Part shown: piece by piece, positions 44,697 to 53,168 of the stretch
Numbering within the stretch: the stretch's first letter is position 1
Layout of the letters: every line of letters starts with the position of its first letter
NCBI GenBank assembly: GCA_039980455.1
Contig: JBDXCG010000003.1
Span: 1-64,000, forward strand
Reading direction: 5' to 3'
DNA: 64,000 nucleotides
Origin: CALINF01 sp039980455
Lineage (GTDB): Bacteria; Pseudomonadota; Gammaproteobacteria; Pseudomonadales; Halieaceae
Notes under the pieces: model-generated
What the model was told of the DNA's origin: nothing
The model's input: only the letters and a program-made list of their open reading frames with translations
Database searches by the model: none
Position numbers and translations under genes: made by a program

Positions 44697-46589
44697 ATGC
44701 GCAGCCTGATTATTGCCCTTCTCTCTGCTTGCTTGCTAACTCTTGCCGGTACTGCCAGCGCCGCCAGCCAATACGATATAAAAGCACCCGGACGCGTGGT
44801 GGCTTTTGCCGATGTTCATGGTGCTTACGATGACTGGGTCGCATTATTGCAGCAGGTAGGCGTGGTGGATGACCAATTGAACTGGGCGGGAGGCAATACC
44901 CATCTTGTTTCCCTGGGCGATCTTATAGATCGTGGCCCTGGTTCACGGGACGTTGTGGAGCTGCTCAAAAAGCTGGATGGGCAAGCGGGGTCCAAGGGCG
45001 GCGCAGTGCATCTGGTGTTGGGGAACCACGAGGTCATGGTTATGACCGGTGACCTGCGCTATGTCTCTGCAGAGGAGTTTGCCGACTTTGCACCTGATGA
45101 AACCTCCGCCGATCGTGACGCGGCGTTTGCGCAGTACAAGCGCTTTAATAGGGGTGGAGACGATGCAACGTTGAGGAGCGCGTTTGATAGTAGCTATCCG
45201 GCGGGGTTCTTTGCCCTTCGCGAGGCGTATTCAACCACAGGAGACCTCGGCAGCTGGCTTAAAGACAAGCCCTTCGTACTAAAGGTTAACGACAAGGTCT
45301 ATATGCATGGCGGTATCGCCAGTGTTTCCAGCGAAGAGAGCCTGAATTCTCTCAACAAAACGCTGAAAGGCGAGTTGCAGGATTTTCTGGCGAGTATGGA
45401 CACGCTGCGAGAAGCCGGTGTCATGCCATGGCACGTGAGTTATCACGATCGTTTGCAGTTTTTGAATGCTCGGGCAGAGGAGTTTGCCAAGCTCAATCCG
45501 GGCCAGCGTGCGCCATGGTTCAAGCAGCTAAAAGAAGTGTTTGATGCACAGGAAGCGTTCGTCTTTAGTGAAGACAGCCCTAACTGGTATCGGGGCACGG
45601 CGATGTGCCATCCCTATGCCGAATCGTTCAATACGGAGCGATTTCTCAAAAAAGTCAAAGCCAAGCATCTAGTCATGGGTCATACCCCGACCCGAGGCGA
45701 CGTTCAGGCCCGTATGGAGGGGCTGGCCATTCGTCTGGATACAGGCATGCTTAAAAGCGTCTATAAGGGCAGAGCTTCTGCGTTGATCTCAGAAGGCGGT
45801 ACGCAGTATGTACAGTACCTGGGTAGCTCTGAGCGTTTGCAACCGGTAGAGGAGCAGTTCGTTTTGTCGCAGAAACTGTCGGCGATGTCGGACGTTGAGC
45901 TCGAAGATTTCATGCGCACAGCCGAAGTAGTCTCGGTCAAAGACATTGGTACAGGTATTACCAAACCCAAGCGCGTGACCCAAAACCGCGATGGCGTTAC
46001 CAATGACGCTGTGTTCAAGTACGAAGACACGCATCCTGGCCTGGAGTCAAAATCATCCTATTCGCCCCGTCGCAATAATGACGCTGATCGTTATCAGTAC
46101 GATGTTGCTGCTTACAAGTTAGATCGCATGCTGGGGTTGCAGATGGTACCCGCCTCGGTAATCTCTGAAGTCGAAGGTGAAGAGGGCGCGCTGTCAGATT
46201 GGGTGGAAAATGCTATCAACGAGCGAGACCGATTGGAAGAGAATGTGCCATTTGGCGGTTACTGCAAGCAGAAAGAACAATACCGTCTGCGCTTTGTTTT
46301 CGATATTTTGATCTATAACGAAGACCGGAATCTAACGAATATCTTGTGGACCAAAGACGATTTTATGTTGAAGTTTATTGATCACAGTTTGGCTTTCCGC
46401 TCTACAGAGAAGCGCCCCAAGCAGTATCGCAAGGTGACACTGCTGGTCTCCGACCTGCTGCGCAGCCGACTCCAGCGCCTGAATCAAGCCGACCTTACCA
46501 AAGCACTGTCTAGCTACATGCATCCGAGGCAAATCGAAGCTATCCTGGAGCGGCGTGATTTGATTCTCAAAGAAGCCAAGGGCACCTAA
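44697..46589 (+). CDS. Exported PPP-type phosphatase fused to a PI3/4-kinase-like domain
   Basis: 630 residues. Signal peptide 1-22 (ASA cleavage). Residues ~30-360 form a Shewanella-like PPP metallophosphatase with all metal motifs: DVHG (39-42), GDLIDRG (74-80), GNHE (109-112), MHGG (His204) and MGHT (His329). After a linker, residues ~415-630 resemble the atypical PI3/4-kinase-like fold: GTGITKP loop, Lys441 in AVFKYED, DVAAYKLDRMLGLQMVP (469-485), a catalytic-loop-like YNEDRNLTNIL (540-550) and a DFG-equivalent IDHSLAF (561-567). The catalytic-loop His usually seen as DRHxxN is Asn here. The whole protein should be periplasmic or secreted. An NTT-like carrier follows 137 bp downstream. 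Substrates unknown. Confidence 0.8.
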   Translation: MRSLIIALLSACLLTLAGTASAASQYDIKAPGRVVAFADVHGAYDDWVALLQQVGVVDDQLNWAGGNTHLVSLGDLIDRGPGSRDVVELLKKLDGQAGSKGGAVHLVLGNHEVMVMTGDLRYVSAEEFADFAPDETSADRDAAFAQYKRFNRGGDDATLRSAFDSSYPAGFFALREAYSTTGDLGSWLKDKPFVLKVNDKVYMHGGIASVSSEESLNSLNKTLKGELQDFLASMDTLREAGVMPWHVSYHDRLQFLNARAEEFAKLNPGQRAPWFKQLKEVFDAQEAFVFSEDSPNWYRGTAMCHPYAESFNTERFLKKVKAKHLVMGHTPTRGDVQARMEGLAIRLDTGMLKSVYKGRASALISEGGTQYVQYLGSSERLQPVEEQFVLSQKLSAMSDVELEDFMRTAEVVSVKDIGTGITKPKRVTQNRDGVTNDAVFKYEDTHPGLESKSSYSPRRNNDADRYQYDVAAYKLDRMLGLQMVPASVISEVEGEEGALSDWVENAINERDRLEENVPFGGYCKQKEQYRLRFVFDILIYNEDRNLTNILWTKDDFMLKFIDHSLAFRSTEKRPKQYRKVTLLVSDLLRSRLQRLNQADLTKALSSYMHPRQIEAILERRDLILKEAKGT

Positions 46590-46726
46590 TACCGCGCTTA
46601 GCTGTCACTGGTGCCGACAAACTGCAAGGTGGCTTGTTAGTCGCCAGTTTCTGCTAACTATCATGGTGAGTAAAGCGTAGATTCGTCGCGATCTTCGCTA
46701 CTGTGTTCAAGGAGTAACTAGCTGGA

Positions 46727-48046
46727 ATGAATAACCCCCTGCAAGCGTTCATGGATGTACGACGCGGCGAGTGGCCTCTGGCTATTGCGATGTTTTGCTA
46801 CTTCTTTCTGGTGATCACCAGTTTCTGGATTCTAAAGCCCTTAAAGAAGGGGCTTTTCATCGAGTTCTACGATGTGGATGGCTTCAGTCTTGCGGGAATT
46901 GTTTTTTCTGCGGCGCAGGCGGAATTGTTGGCTAAGGTTCTAAACATGGTTGTCGCCCTGGTAGCCGTCGTTGTGTTTACCCTGCTCAGTCGGCATCTAC
47001 GCAGGCAGCAGCTGAGCTTTGTGTTCTCTGCCTTTTTTATTGTGTGCTACGTGGTGTTCAGTGGCTGGTTGGTCCAACCAGAAGGCGGCGCTGTCTGGAG
47101 CTTCTACCTATTCGGCGACTTGTTCAGCACGCTGATGGTGGCAACGTTCTTCGCTTTTCTCAATGATTCCGTCTATCCAGAAACGGCTAAGCGCCTATAT
47201 GGTCTGGTAGGTCTAGGCGGCGTAGCCGGTGGCGTTTTTGGCTCCACTGTCGTGCGTGTCAACATCGATTCTATGGCGTATTCAGATTGGCTTTGGCTCT
47301 GCGTTGGCCTTGCCGTACTAATTGTAGTGTCAGCTTGGGCAGCCAGTCGCCACATTCAGGTCGTCGATGAGCCGACACAGCCAGAGCCTGAGGCTCAATC
47401 ACATAGTGCTGCGACAGAGGGCGCTCGGCTGGTATTCAGTTCGCCCTATTTACTCTCTATTGTAGCGGTTGTAGGTCTGTATGAAGTGATTTCCACCATC
47501 ATGGACTTTCAGTTCACAGCGACCATTGCGCACTATCTCAGCGGCCCCGATATCGGAGCTCAGTTTGCCTTGGTGTTCTCCATTACCAACTGGGTGTCTT
47601 TGTTTGTGCAATTTTTCCTCACGGGTTTGGTGATGTCGCGTTTTGGTGTGGGTATCGCGTTACTTGTATTGCCTTGCGCGATCGCGATGGGTTCAACGGC
47701 GTTCCTGCTGTTTCCAGTGCTCTGGATGGGCAGCTTGCTCAACACGGCAGACAACGGCTTTAGTTATTCAATCAATCAATCGGCCAAGGAGGCGCTGTAT
47801 GTGCCTACCAGTGCGGCAGAGAAGTATCGGGCCAAAGCGTTTATCGACATGTTTGTGCAGCGTTTTGCCAAATCGATCGCAGTATTGATTAGCCTGGGTC
47901 TCACGTTTGCCTTCTCCGACTTCGAGAGTTTGCGCTACCTAAGCCTTATTACGCTTGTGCTTCTTGTTGTCTGGGTAATGGCCGCGCGATATGCCGGACG
48001 CAAATTTCGTGAATATGAAGAAGCCAGTGCTCAAGGCAGAACCTAA
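46727..48046 (+). CDS. NTT/Npt-like (ATP/ADP translocase superfamily) membrane carrier
   Basis: 439 residues, about twelve membrane helices, MFS-like. Reminiscent of the nucleotide transporters (Tlc/Npt) of intracellular bacteria and their less-studied homologues in free-living species. Relevant strings are SFWILKPLKKGLFIEF near 33-48 (the family RxxKxxL-type first-helix region), a loop AKRLYGLVGLGGVAGGVFGS, and NQSAKEALYVPTSAAEKYRAKAFIDMFVQRFAKS, which is the most family-like segment. Substrate unproven; nucleotides are the family precedent. Same strand as the phosphatase/kinase fusion, 137 bp away, with AAGGAG upstream of the start. Confidence 0.7.
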   Translation: MNNPLQAFMDVRRGEWPLAIAMFCYFFLVITSFWILKPLKKGLFIEFYDVDGFSLAGIVFSAAQAELLAKVLNMVVALVAVVVFTLLSRHLRRQQLSFVFSAFFIVCYVVFSGWLVQPEGGAVWSFYLFGDLFSTLMVATFFAFLNDSVYPETAKRLYGLVGLGGVAGGVFGSTVVRVNIDSMAYSDWLWLCVGLAVLIVVSAWAASRHIQVVDEPTQPEPEAQSHSAATEGARLVFSSPYLLSIVAVVGLYEVISTIMDFQFTATIAHYLSGPDIGAQFALVFSITNWVSLFVQFFLTGLVMSRFGVGIALLVLPCAIAMGSTAFLLFPVLWMGSLLNTADNGFSYSINQSAKEALYVPTSAAEKYRAKAFIDMFVQRFAKSIAVLISLGLTFAFSDFESLRYLSLITLVLLVVWVMAARYAGRKFREYEEASAQGRT

Positions 48047-48066
48047 GAGTAGATGCTGCATTGATG

Positions 48067-49692
48067 TTATGGGCGGTAGTTAACGTCGAAATTAACTTCC
48101 GCCTCCAGTCCATCGAAATCACGCGCCACCACCCGTATACGCAAGCTGCCCTGTTCATCTGCGGGCGGGTCGAACGCGAACCGGCGGTGAAGACTGTCAA
48201 ATTTCACCCAGCCGGGTAGGCGGCTTGAGTGAATGGCAAACGCATGGTATTTCAGCGCATCGCCCACATCGGGATCCACGAAAGTGTCGGCATCAAGCTC
48301 CAAAAAGGACATCTGTCCGGCTGGGATCTGTAAGTCTTCCAGCGGTGCTTGTACGACCGGCGGCATATTGCCGAGATTCTCCGAGACACACTGGGTATGG
48401 TGACGACCGATGGCACGTGACACCAGCAGCAGAACGCAGGCCAGTGCGATATTGGTCATCACGAAGCCTACAATGCTTAGGCCAATAACAATGCTCGCCA
48501 GATAGACAAAACTGCCGGATAACACATCGCCGACCCGGAAGAAAAATGTATCGATCGTGTGTTTCCCAACGTACTTTTCTTCCCGGCTCACTGGCAGGAA
48601 CAGGGCGTGGCGAGTCGTCGTCTGAAGTGAATAGTTAATGCTATTTTCCATAATCATCGCTGTGCGTATAACCGCGAGAATGGGTAGGACGGCGATCACG
48701 CTGTAATTGATGATCATTAGAATCGGGAGTATGTGTAGTGCGCCTGCGATACCTATGCGATCGTAAATTTTTGCTACCAGAAATAGTTGGATCAAAAATC
48801 CCAGTAACGTAGAGACAAACAGATAACGTGAATAGAATTCCGTGATGTACATGTCAATGGCCGCTGTGCTCAGGTTGGCGGCACCCTGTGTGGCGGCGTC
48901 AGTCACAAATGTGGCCAGTATGTATTCACCGTTAGTGTTGATAAGGTTTAGGACAATAACAAAGCCAGCAATGAGTGAGAGATAGCGGCTGCGCCATACG
49001 ATCTGGAAGCCTTCGAGCAATGGGTAAGGTCTGTCGTCACCGCGCTCCTGGGTAAAAGAGCAGGAGCCATTGGGTATGGTGTCTTCTGTTTTCTTGCTAA
49101 GCCACCAGGGAATGCACAGCAGTGCTCCCGCTGCGCACATCACCCCGTCATGCCCTAGCAATCTGTCGAGGTCACTGGCTAGCCCCGAACCCAGTAGAGC
49201 GCCAAAGGCAGCGGCCGCGGCGATCAAGGGGAAGATACGCTGTCCAGACTTGAGGTTGAATAAGTCGGCGGCGAACGCCCAGAACAGCGCCAGAACCATA
49301 ACCGAGAAAATACCCAGCCAGACATAGAATGCGATGGCTACTGGAATACCTATGCGGTAGCACAGGGCAAATAGTGCCAGATTAGCCACAAAGAACAGGA
49401 GAGTGTTGCGAAACAGATGGTGCTTTTCTTGCAGATTACTCACTTGCTGATAGAGCCGGGCGAAAACCGGCACGATCAGCATCAACAAGATAGCCTGCAG
49501 GGCGGTGGAGTAGGCCTTTAGCTCGGCGGAGCCGTCGGCCAAAATCATCGGCTCCCTGATTACCTTGAGCAGATAATAAGCAAACATGATGACAAACGCT
49601 TGAATACACAAGCTCAGCGCAGCTGTACCTTCGCCGGGTCGCAGCGTGGTAAACAGCGAGAGAAACCGCTCTGTCCGTGAGAATCGCTGCAT
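48067..49692 (-). CDS. NTT/Npt-like carrier with C-terminal cadherin-like (CADG) domain
   Basis: 541 residues from ATG 49692; the frame extends to 49833 but that part is not family-like. Residues 1-440 form about twelve helices related to the previous gene (YYLLKVIREPMILADGSAE at the start; TTTRHALFLPVSREEKYVGKHTIDTFFFRVGDVLSG is the counterpart of its AEKYRAK segment). Residues ~455-541 read as a dystroglycan-type cadherin-like domain: DTFVDPDVGDALKYHAF, LPGWVKFDSLHRRFAF, GSLRIRVVARDFDGLEAEV. CADG domains normally occur outside the cell. Whether the end of a twelve-helix carrier is inside or outside is unresolved. Convergent with the other carrier, 20 bp apart. Confidence 0.7.
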   Translation of the reverse strand: MQRFSRTERFLSLFTTLRPGEGTAALSLCIQAFVIMFAYYLLKVIREPMILADGSAELKAYSTALQAILLMLIVPVFARLYQQVSNLQEKHHLFRNTLLFFVANLALFALCYRIGIPVAIAFYVWLGIFSVMVLALFWAFAADLFNLKSGQRIFPLIAAAAAFGALLGSGLASDLDRLLGHDGVMCAAGALLCIPWWLSKKTEDTIPNGSCSFTQERGDDRPYPLLEGFQIVWRSRYLSLIAGFVIVLNLINTNGEYILATFVTDAATQGAANLSTAAIDMYITEFYSRYLFVSTLLGFLIQLFLVAKIYDRIGIAGALHILPILMIINYSVIAVLPILAVIRTAMIMENSINYSLQTTTRHALFLPVSREEKYVGKHTIDTFFFRVGDVLSGSFVYLASIVIGLSIVGFVMTNIALACVLLLVSRAIGRHHTQCVSENLGNMPPVVQAPLEDLQIPAGQMSFLELDADTFVDPDVGDALKYHAFAIHSSRLPGWVKFDSLHRRFAFDPPADEQGSLRIRVVARDFDGLEAEVNFDVNYRP

Positions 49693-49809
49693 GCAGAGTG
49701 TCTGGTCTGTTACAGTTGGCCAGAGTATACCGTGTAACTCGAGTTGGCGCGGTAAATAGCGGAAATAGACTGCAGAACAGGTTAAGGCAATAAAAGGAGG
49801 AGGTAGCGC

Positions 49810-50781
49810 ATGGTAGCCGTAGTAAAGATTCACAATACTGGTGGGCCTGAGGTAATGCAGTTGGAATCAGTCACACTTGAGCCTCCCGGCCCCGGTATGG
49901 TCACTGTGGAAAACCGCGCTATTGGACTGAATTTTATCGATACCTATCATCGCAGTGGGCTGTACCCGCTACCTCTTCCCACTGGTATCGGAATGGAAGG
50001 AGCCGGTGTGGTTACGGCCGTGGGCGTAGATGCGGATTGGCAGGTCGGAGATAGGGTGGCGTATTGTTCAGCGGGCTTTGGAAGTTATGCGCAGGCACTC
50101 AATCTGCCGGCTGCCCGACTGGTTGAAATCCCCGAACGCATCTCCTTTGATATTGCCGCTGCCGCAATGCTCAAGGGGCAAACGGCAGAGTACTTGATTC
50201 AGCGCACCTACCCGCTGCAGGCAGGCGAGACCTGCTTGTTTCACGCAGCGGCTGGTGGCGTAGGGCTGATATTTGGCCAATGGGCCCGCAGTTTGGGGGC
50301 CACCGTGATTGGTACGGTGGGTTCTCACGAGAAAGGTGAATTGGCGCTCAGACATGGCTATGACCATGTGATCAACTATCGACAAGAGAATGTGCTAGAG
50401 CGTGTGCTGGAGATAACCGGGGGGGAGAAGTTGCCTGTTGTTTACGATGGCGTGGGTGCCGATACATTCAGTGATTCTCTGGATTGCTTGCGATTGCGCG
50501 GTCTGATGGTGAGTTTCGGGAATGCCTCGGGTGCGCCGGCGCCACTGGACCTCCAGTTACTTGCCGGCAAAGGATCACTGTTCGTAACACGCCCAACGTT
50601 GATCTCTTATACAGCCGACACACTCGAACTGCGTCAATCTGCAAAAGATCTGTTTGACAAAATTGCAGACGGCAAGATTACTATCGAGATAAATCAGCGC
50701 TATGCGTTAAGAGATATACAACAAGCTCACCGAGACCTAGAGGCACGGCTGACTACCGGCTCGACTATCATTGAACCCTGA
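49810..50781 (+). CDS. qorA: Quinone oxidoreductase (QorA-like), zinc-independent MDR family
   Basis: 323 residues. NADPH-dependent reduction of quinones, with one- or two-electron transfer. Features: GLNFIDTYHRSGLYPLPLP, GIGMEGAGVV, the Rossmann motif AAAGGVGLIFGQWARSLGA, and a C-terminal half typical of QorA. There is no zinc-binding Cys/His set. A strong AAAGGAGG Shine-Dalgarno precedes the ATG. Divergent from the CADG carrier; the acetyltransferase follows 26 bp after. Confidence 0.92.
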   Translation: MVAVVKIHNTGGPEVMQLESVTLEPPGPGMVTVENRAIGLNFIDTYHRSGLYPLPLPTGIGMEGAGVVTAVGVDADWQVGDRVAYCSAGFGSYAQALNLPAARLVEIPERISFDIAAAAMLKGQTAEYLIQRTYPLQAGETCLFHAAAGGVGLIFGQWARSLGATVIGTVGSHEKGELALRHGYDHVINYRQENVLERVLEITGGEKLPVVYDGVGADTFSDSLDCLRLRGLMVSFGNASGAPAPLDLQLLAGKGSLFVTRPTLISYTADTLELRQSAKDLFDKIADGKITIEINQRYALRDIQQAHRDLEARLTTGSTIIEP

Positions 50782-50807
50782 TCTATCAACACGCAAGGAC
50801 GTCTGAC

Positions 50808-51416
50808 ATGCCCAGCTCACTGACACCCGTAACGCTCACGGGCCAGTTGATTAGCCTGGAACCTCTGAGTCAAAACCACGCCCAGGGGCTATATAACCGC
50901 GGTCGCAATGCAGCCGACTGGGCTTTCATGCCCAGATCCTGCTTTGTCGATCTGGCAGACGCGCGTCAGTGGATAGACGAAGCGTTACAGGCGACGCACC
51001 AGCTTCCTTTTGCCATCGTAGAGAATGCAAAGGGTAAGGTTGCGGGTAGCACTCGGTATTTGAACATCCGGTCGGAGCACCGCTCGTTGGAAATAGGCTG
51101 GACGTGGTTGGGGCAGGAATGGCAGCGCACCGGTGTTAACACGGAGGCAAAGCTATTGTTGTTGGAGCATGCTTTTGAGCGACTTGGTTGTCGCCGTGTG
51201 GAGTTCAAAACAGATGGGCGTAACCTTCGCTCACAACGGGCACTGGAGCGTATTGGCGCAATACGTGAAGGGCAGATGCGCAAGCATATGGTCGTACAGG
51301 AAGATTTTTCGCGAGACTCAGTTTATTTCAGCGTGATTGACGATGAATGGCCGCAGGTGCGCGCACGGTTACAACAATTGCAACAGCGCGAGCCCGCAGC
51401 AGACAACCACTATTGA
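50808..51416 (+). CDS. GNAT-family N-acetyltransferase (RimJ/RimL type)
   Basis: 202 residues of the RimJ/RimL branch: LTGQLISLEPLSQNHAQGLY at the start, GSTRYLNIRSEHRSLEIGW in the core, the acetyl-CoA loop WQRTGVNTEAKLLLLEHAF, and the end motif NLRSQRALERIGAIREGQMRKHMV. Acetylates an amino group of a protein or small molecule; target unknown. AAGGAC precedes the ATG. Its stop overlaps the cysK 3' end by seven bases, convergent. Confidence 0.85.
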   Translation: MPSSLTPVTLTGQLISLEPLSQNHAQGLYNRGRNAADWAFMPRSCFVDLADARQWIDEALQATHQLPFAIVENAKGKVAGSTRYLNIRSEHRSLEIGWTWLGQEWQRTGVNTEAKLLLLEHAFERLGCRRVEFKTDGRNLRSQRALERIGAIREGQMRKHMVVQEDFSRDSVYFSVIDDEWPQVRARLQQLQQREPAADNHY

Positions 51417-52378
51417 ACGGTTTCGTTCTCGGTAAAGTGGCCGGCAAATAGAGGGGAGCTCAAATAGCGTTCACCTGAGTCGGGCAGTATCACGACAATA
51501 GTTTTCCCCGCATTTTCGGGCAGCTTGGACACTCGATCGGCTGCAGCCATTGCCGCGCCGCATGAAACGCCCGCTAGAATGCCTTCCTGCTGCATGAGCT
51601 TATGTGCCCATTCGAAAGCGTCCTCGTTGCTCACGCGCTCCACTTGGTCAACCATACTCAGATCGAGATTCTCAGGCACAAAGCCGGCGCCAATACCCTG
51701 TATCTTGTGCGGCCCGTGTTCAGGTTCTTCACCGGACTTGGCCGCAGAAATCATGGTCGTTGACGTTGGTTCTACCGCCACCGTCGTAATGGCCTTGCCC
51801 TCGGTATTCTTGATATAGCGTGAAATACCAGTGAGGGTACCGCCGGTACCTACGCCGGACACCAGAATATCGATACCCCCCTCGGTGTCCTTCCAGATTT
51901 CAGGGCCGGTTGTGGTTTCGTGAATGGCCGGATTCGCAGGATTCTCAAATTGATGCGGCCCCCAGTATTTGGATGGGTCAGAACTGATGATCTCTTCCGC
52001 GCGGGCAATGGCCGCAGGAATGCCCTTTGCTCCGTCGGTAGTAATTACCTGCGCCCCTAGCGCTTTCATCAACATGCGGCGCTCGAGGCTCATTGTGTTA
52101 GGCATGATGAGGATGCAGCCATACCCGCGAGCAGCCGCTACAAACGCGAGAGCGATACCTGTATTGCCACTGGTGGGTTCTACGATAGTCATGCCGGGCT
52201 TTAAGCTGCCATCCTTTTCAGCGGCGATGACCATGCTGGTACCGATACGACATTTAACCGACATGGCTGGATTACGGTTTTCCAGCTTTGCATAGATATT
52301 GCCGTCGCTGATGCGGTTGATCTTGACGAGCGGTGTCTGGCCGATTGTTTCGGAATTGTCTGTAAATAGGTGACTCAT
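51410..52378 (-). CDS. cysK: CysK, cysteine synthase A
   Basis: O-acetylserine sulfhydrylase, 322 residues from ATG 52378 (longer frame rejected). PLP-binding Lys42 in NPAMSVKCRIG, the same KCR variant as E. coli CysK; the substrate loop PTSGNTGIAL; and the PLP-phosphate loop GVGTGGTLTGISRYI. It makes cysteine from O-acetylserine and sulfide in the cytosol. Single gene. Confidence 0.95.
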   Translation of the reverse strand: MSHLFTDNSETIGQTPLVKINRISDGNIYAKLENRNPAMSVKCRIGTSMVIAAEKDGSLKPGMTIVEPTSGNTGIALAFVAAARGYGCILIMPNTMSLERRMLMKALGAQVITTDGAKGIPAAIARAEEIISSDPSKYWGPHQFENPANPAIHETTTGPEIWKDTEGGIDILVSGVGTGGTLTGISRYIKNTEGKAITTVAVEPTSTTMISAAKSGEEPEHGPHKIQGIGAGFVPENLDLSMVDQVERVSNEDAFEWAHKLMQQEGILAGVSCGAAMAAADRVSKLPENAGKTIVVILPDSGERYLSSPLFAGHFTENETVQ

Positions 52379-52703
52379 GTGATGGGCTCCCAAGCGAAAT
52401 CTGTATAGCTTCGAAGGGTAGTACGGGGCCGCTACACTGTCCAATGGCGCAGGCGTATCCTGAAGCTGTATTGGTGTCGCGCCAGTCCCGTCGACGCAGA
52501 TCTAAGCTGGTAAAGTAGTTTGTAGGCAAGAAAAATAAACAGGGCGGGAACTTTATTGCATTGCTTGGGGTCGTATTAATCAGTGATGGTTGCAGGTAAT
52601 CAATTTCACCCAAGAGGGTGGTCGTTGTCCAAAACCCATCCAGGTCTAGTTTTACCTCTTGATAGAGATTCCATCTCCTACCGGCCTCTTTGGCCGGTTT
52701 TTT
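52379..52703. other. Gene-free stretch between cysK and the thioredoxin-like gene
   Basis: 325 bp with no supportable reading frame. It contains the cysK upstream region on the minus strand and, unexpectedly, a plus-strand intrinsic terminator at its right end. No tRNA fold seen. An AAAAC...GTTTT dyad lies at about 52631-52652, and an A-rich AAGAAAAATAAACA tract near 52528-52541. Confidence 0.4.
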
Positions 52704-52706
52704 TTA
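52440..52706 (+). ncRNA. Possible small RNA ending in an orphan terminator
   Basis: The plus strand has no gene here, since both neighbours (cysK and the thioredoxin-like gene) read minus, yet it ends in a canonical intrinsic terminator. A plus-strand transcript starting somewhere in this gap is the simplest explanation. The 5' end is not defined: I could not find a good -35/-10 pair. The A-rich tract and the AAAAC/GTTTT dyad could be Hfq-type and structural elements. No known sRNA family recognised. Confidence 0.25.
52680..52706 (+). terminator. Intrinsic terminator on the plus strand
   Basis: Perfect ACCGGCC / GGCCGGT stem (52680-52686 with 52692-52698), a TCTTT loop, and eight following T residues. 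On the minus strand no U-tract follows the stem, so it works only for plus-strand transcripts. It is located two bases from the 3' end of a minus-strand gene. Confidence 0.85.
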
Positions 52707-53168
52707 TTCTAATTCGCGTGCCTTGAGTAATGATTCCAGCGTTTGGGGTCCCAGGAGCGTGCTGTGCAGTGCCCCTGAAGGCGCGATGATCACGGTTGTG
52801 GGTAACACCATTGGTCGTTGGATGCCAAGAGCCTCAGATGGGTCGCTCGATAAGGTATCGAAAGCCACGTTCAAACTCGTGAGTTGTTGCTCAAGCTCCG
52901 CTCCGGTCACGCCATCGTAGTTAACACCAAGCACGGTAACGTCGGCGTGATCTGCATCGAGTGCATTCAGCTCAGGTATCTCCTTGATACAGGGTTTACA
53001 CCACTGTGCCCAATAATTTACGTAAACCCATTGCCCTTGGGCTTCCTGTAGTCGCTCGTTCAGGTCGACAGTTAACGATGAGGTCGAGCCCTTCGTTGAT
53101 ACGCTATCGCCTGGTGCGCAACCGACGCTCCATAGCACGAAGAGCGAAAAAAGTAGTCTCAATGTCAT
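52704..53168 (-). CDS. TlpA/ResA-like thioredoxin-fold lipoprotein
   Basis: 154 residues. A lipoprotein-type signal (hydrophobic 4-15, SVGC with Cys17) is followed by a Ser/Thr-rich tether and a thioredoxin fold with redox motif WCKPC (Cys57, Cys60) and the cis-Pro region LPTTVIIAP. Membrane-tethered thiol-disulfide reductase acting outside the cytoplasm, perhaps reducing periplasmic cysteines. The start overlaps the yihY stop (ATGA), so it is translationally coupled to yihY, a pairing I do not recognise as standard. Confidence 0.85.
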   Translation of the reverse strand: MTLRLLFSLFVLWSVGCAPGDSVSTKGSTSSLTVDLNERLQEAQGQWVYVNYWAQWCKPCIKEIPELNALDADHADVTVLGVNYDGVTGAELEQQLTSLNVAFDTLSSDPSEALGIQRPMVLPTTVIIAPSGALHSTLLGPQTLESLLKARELE

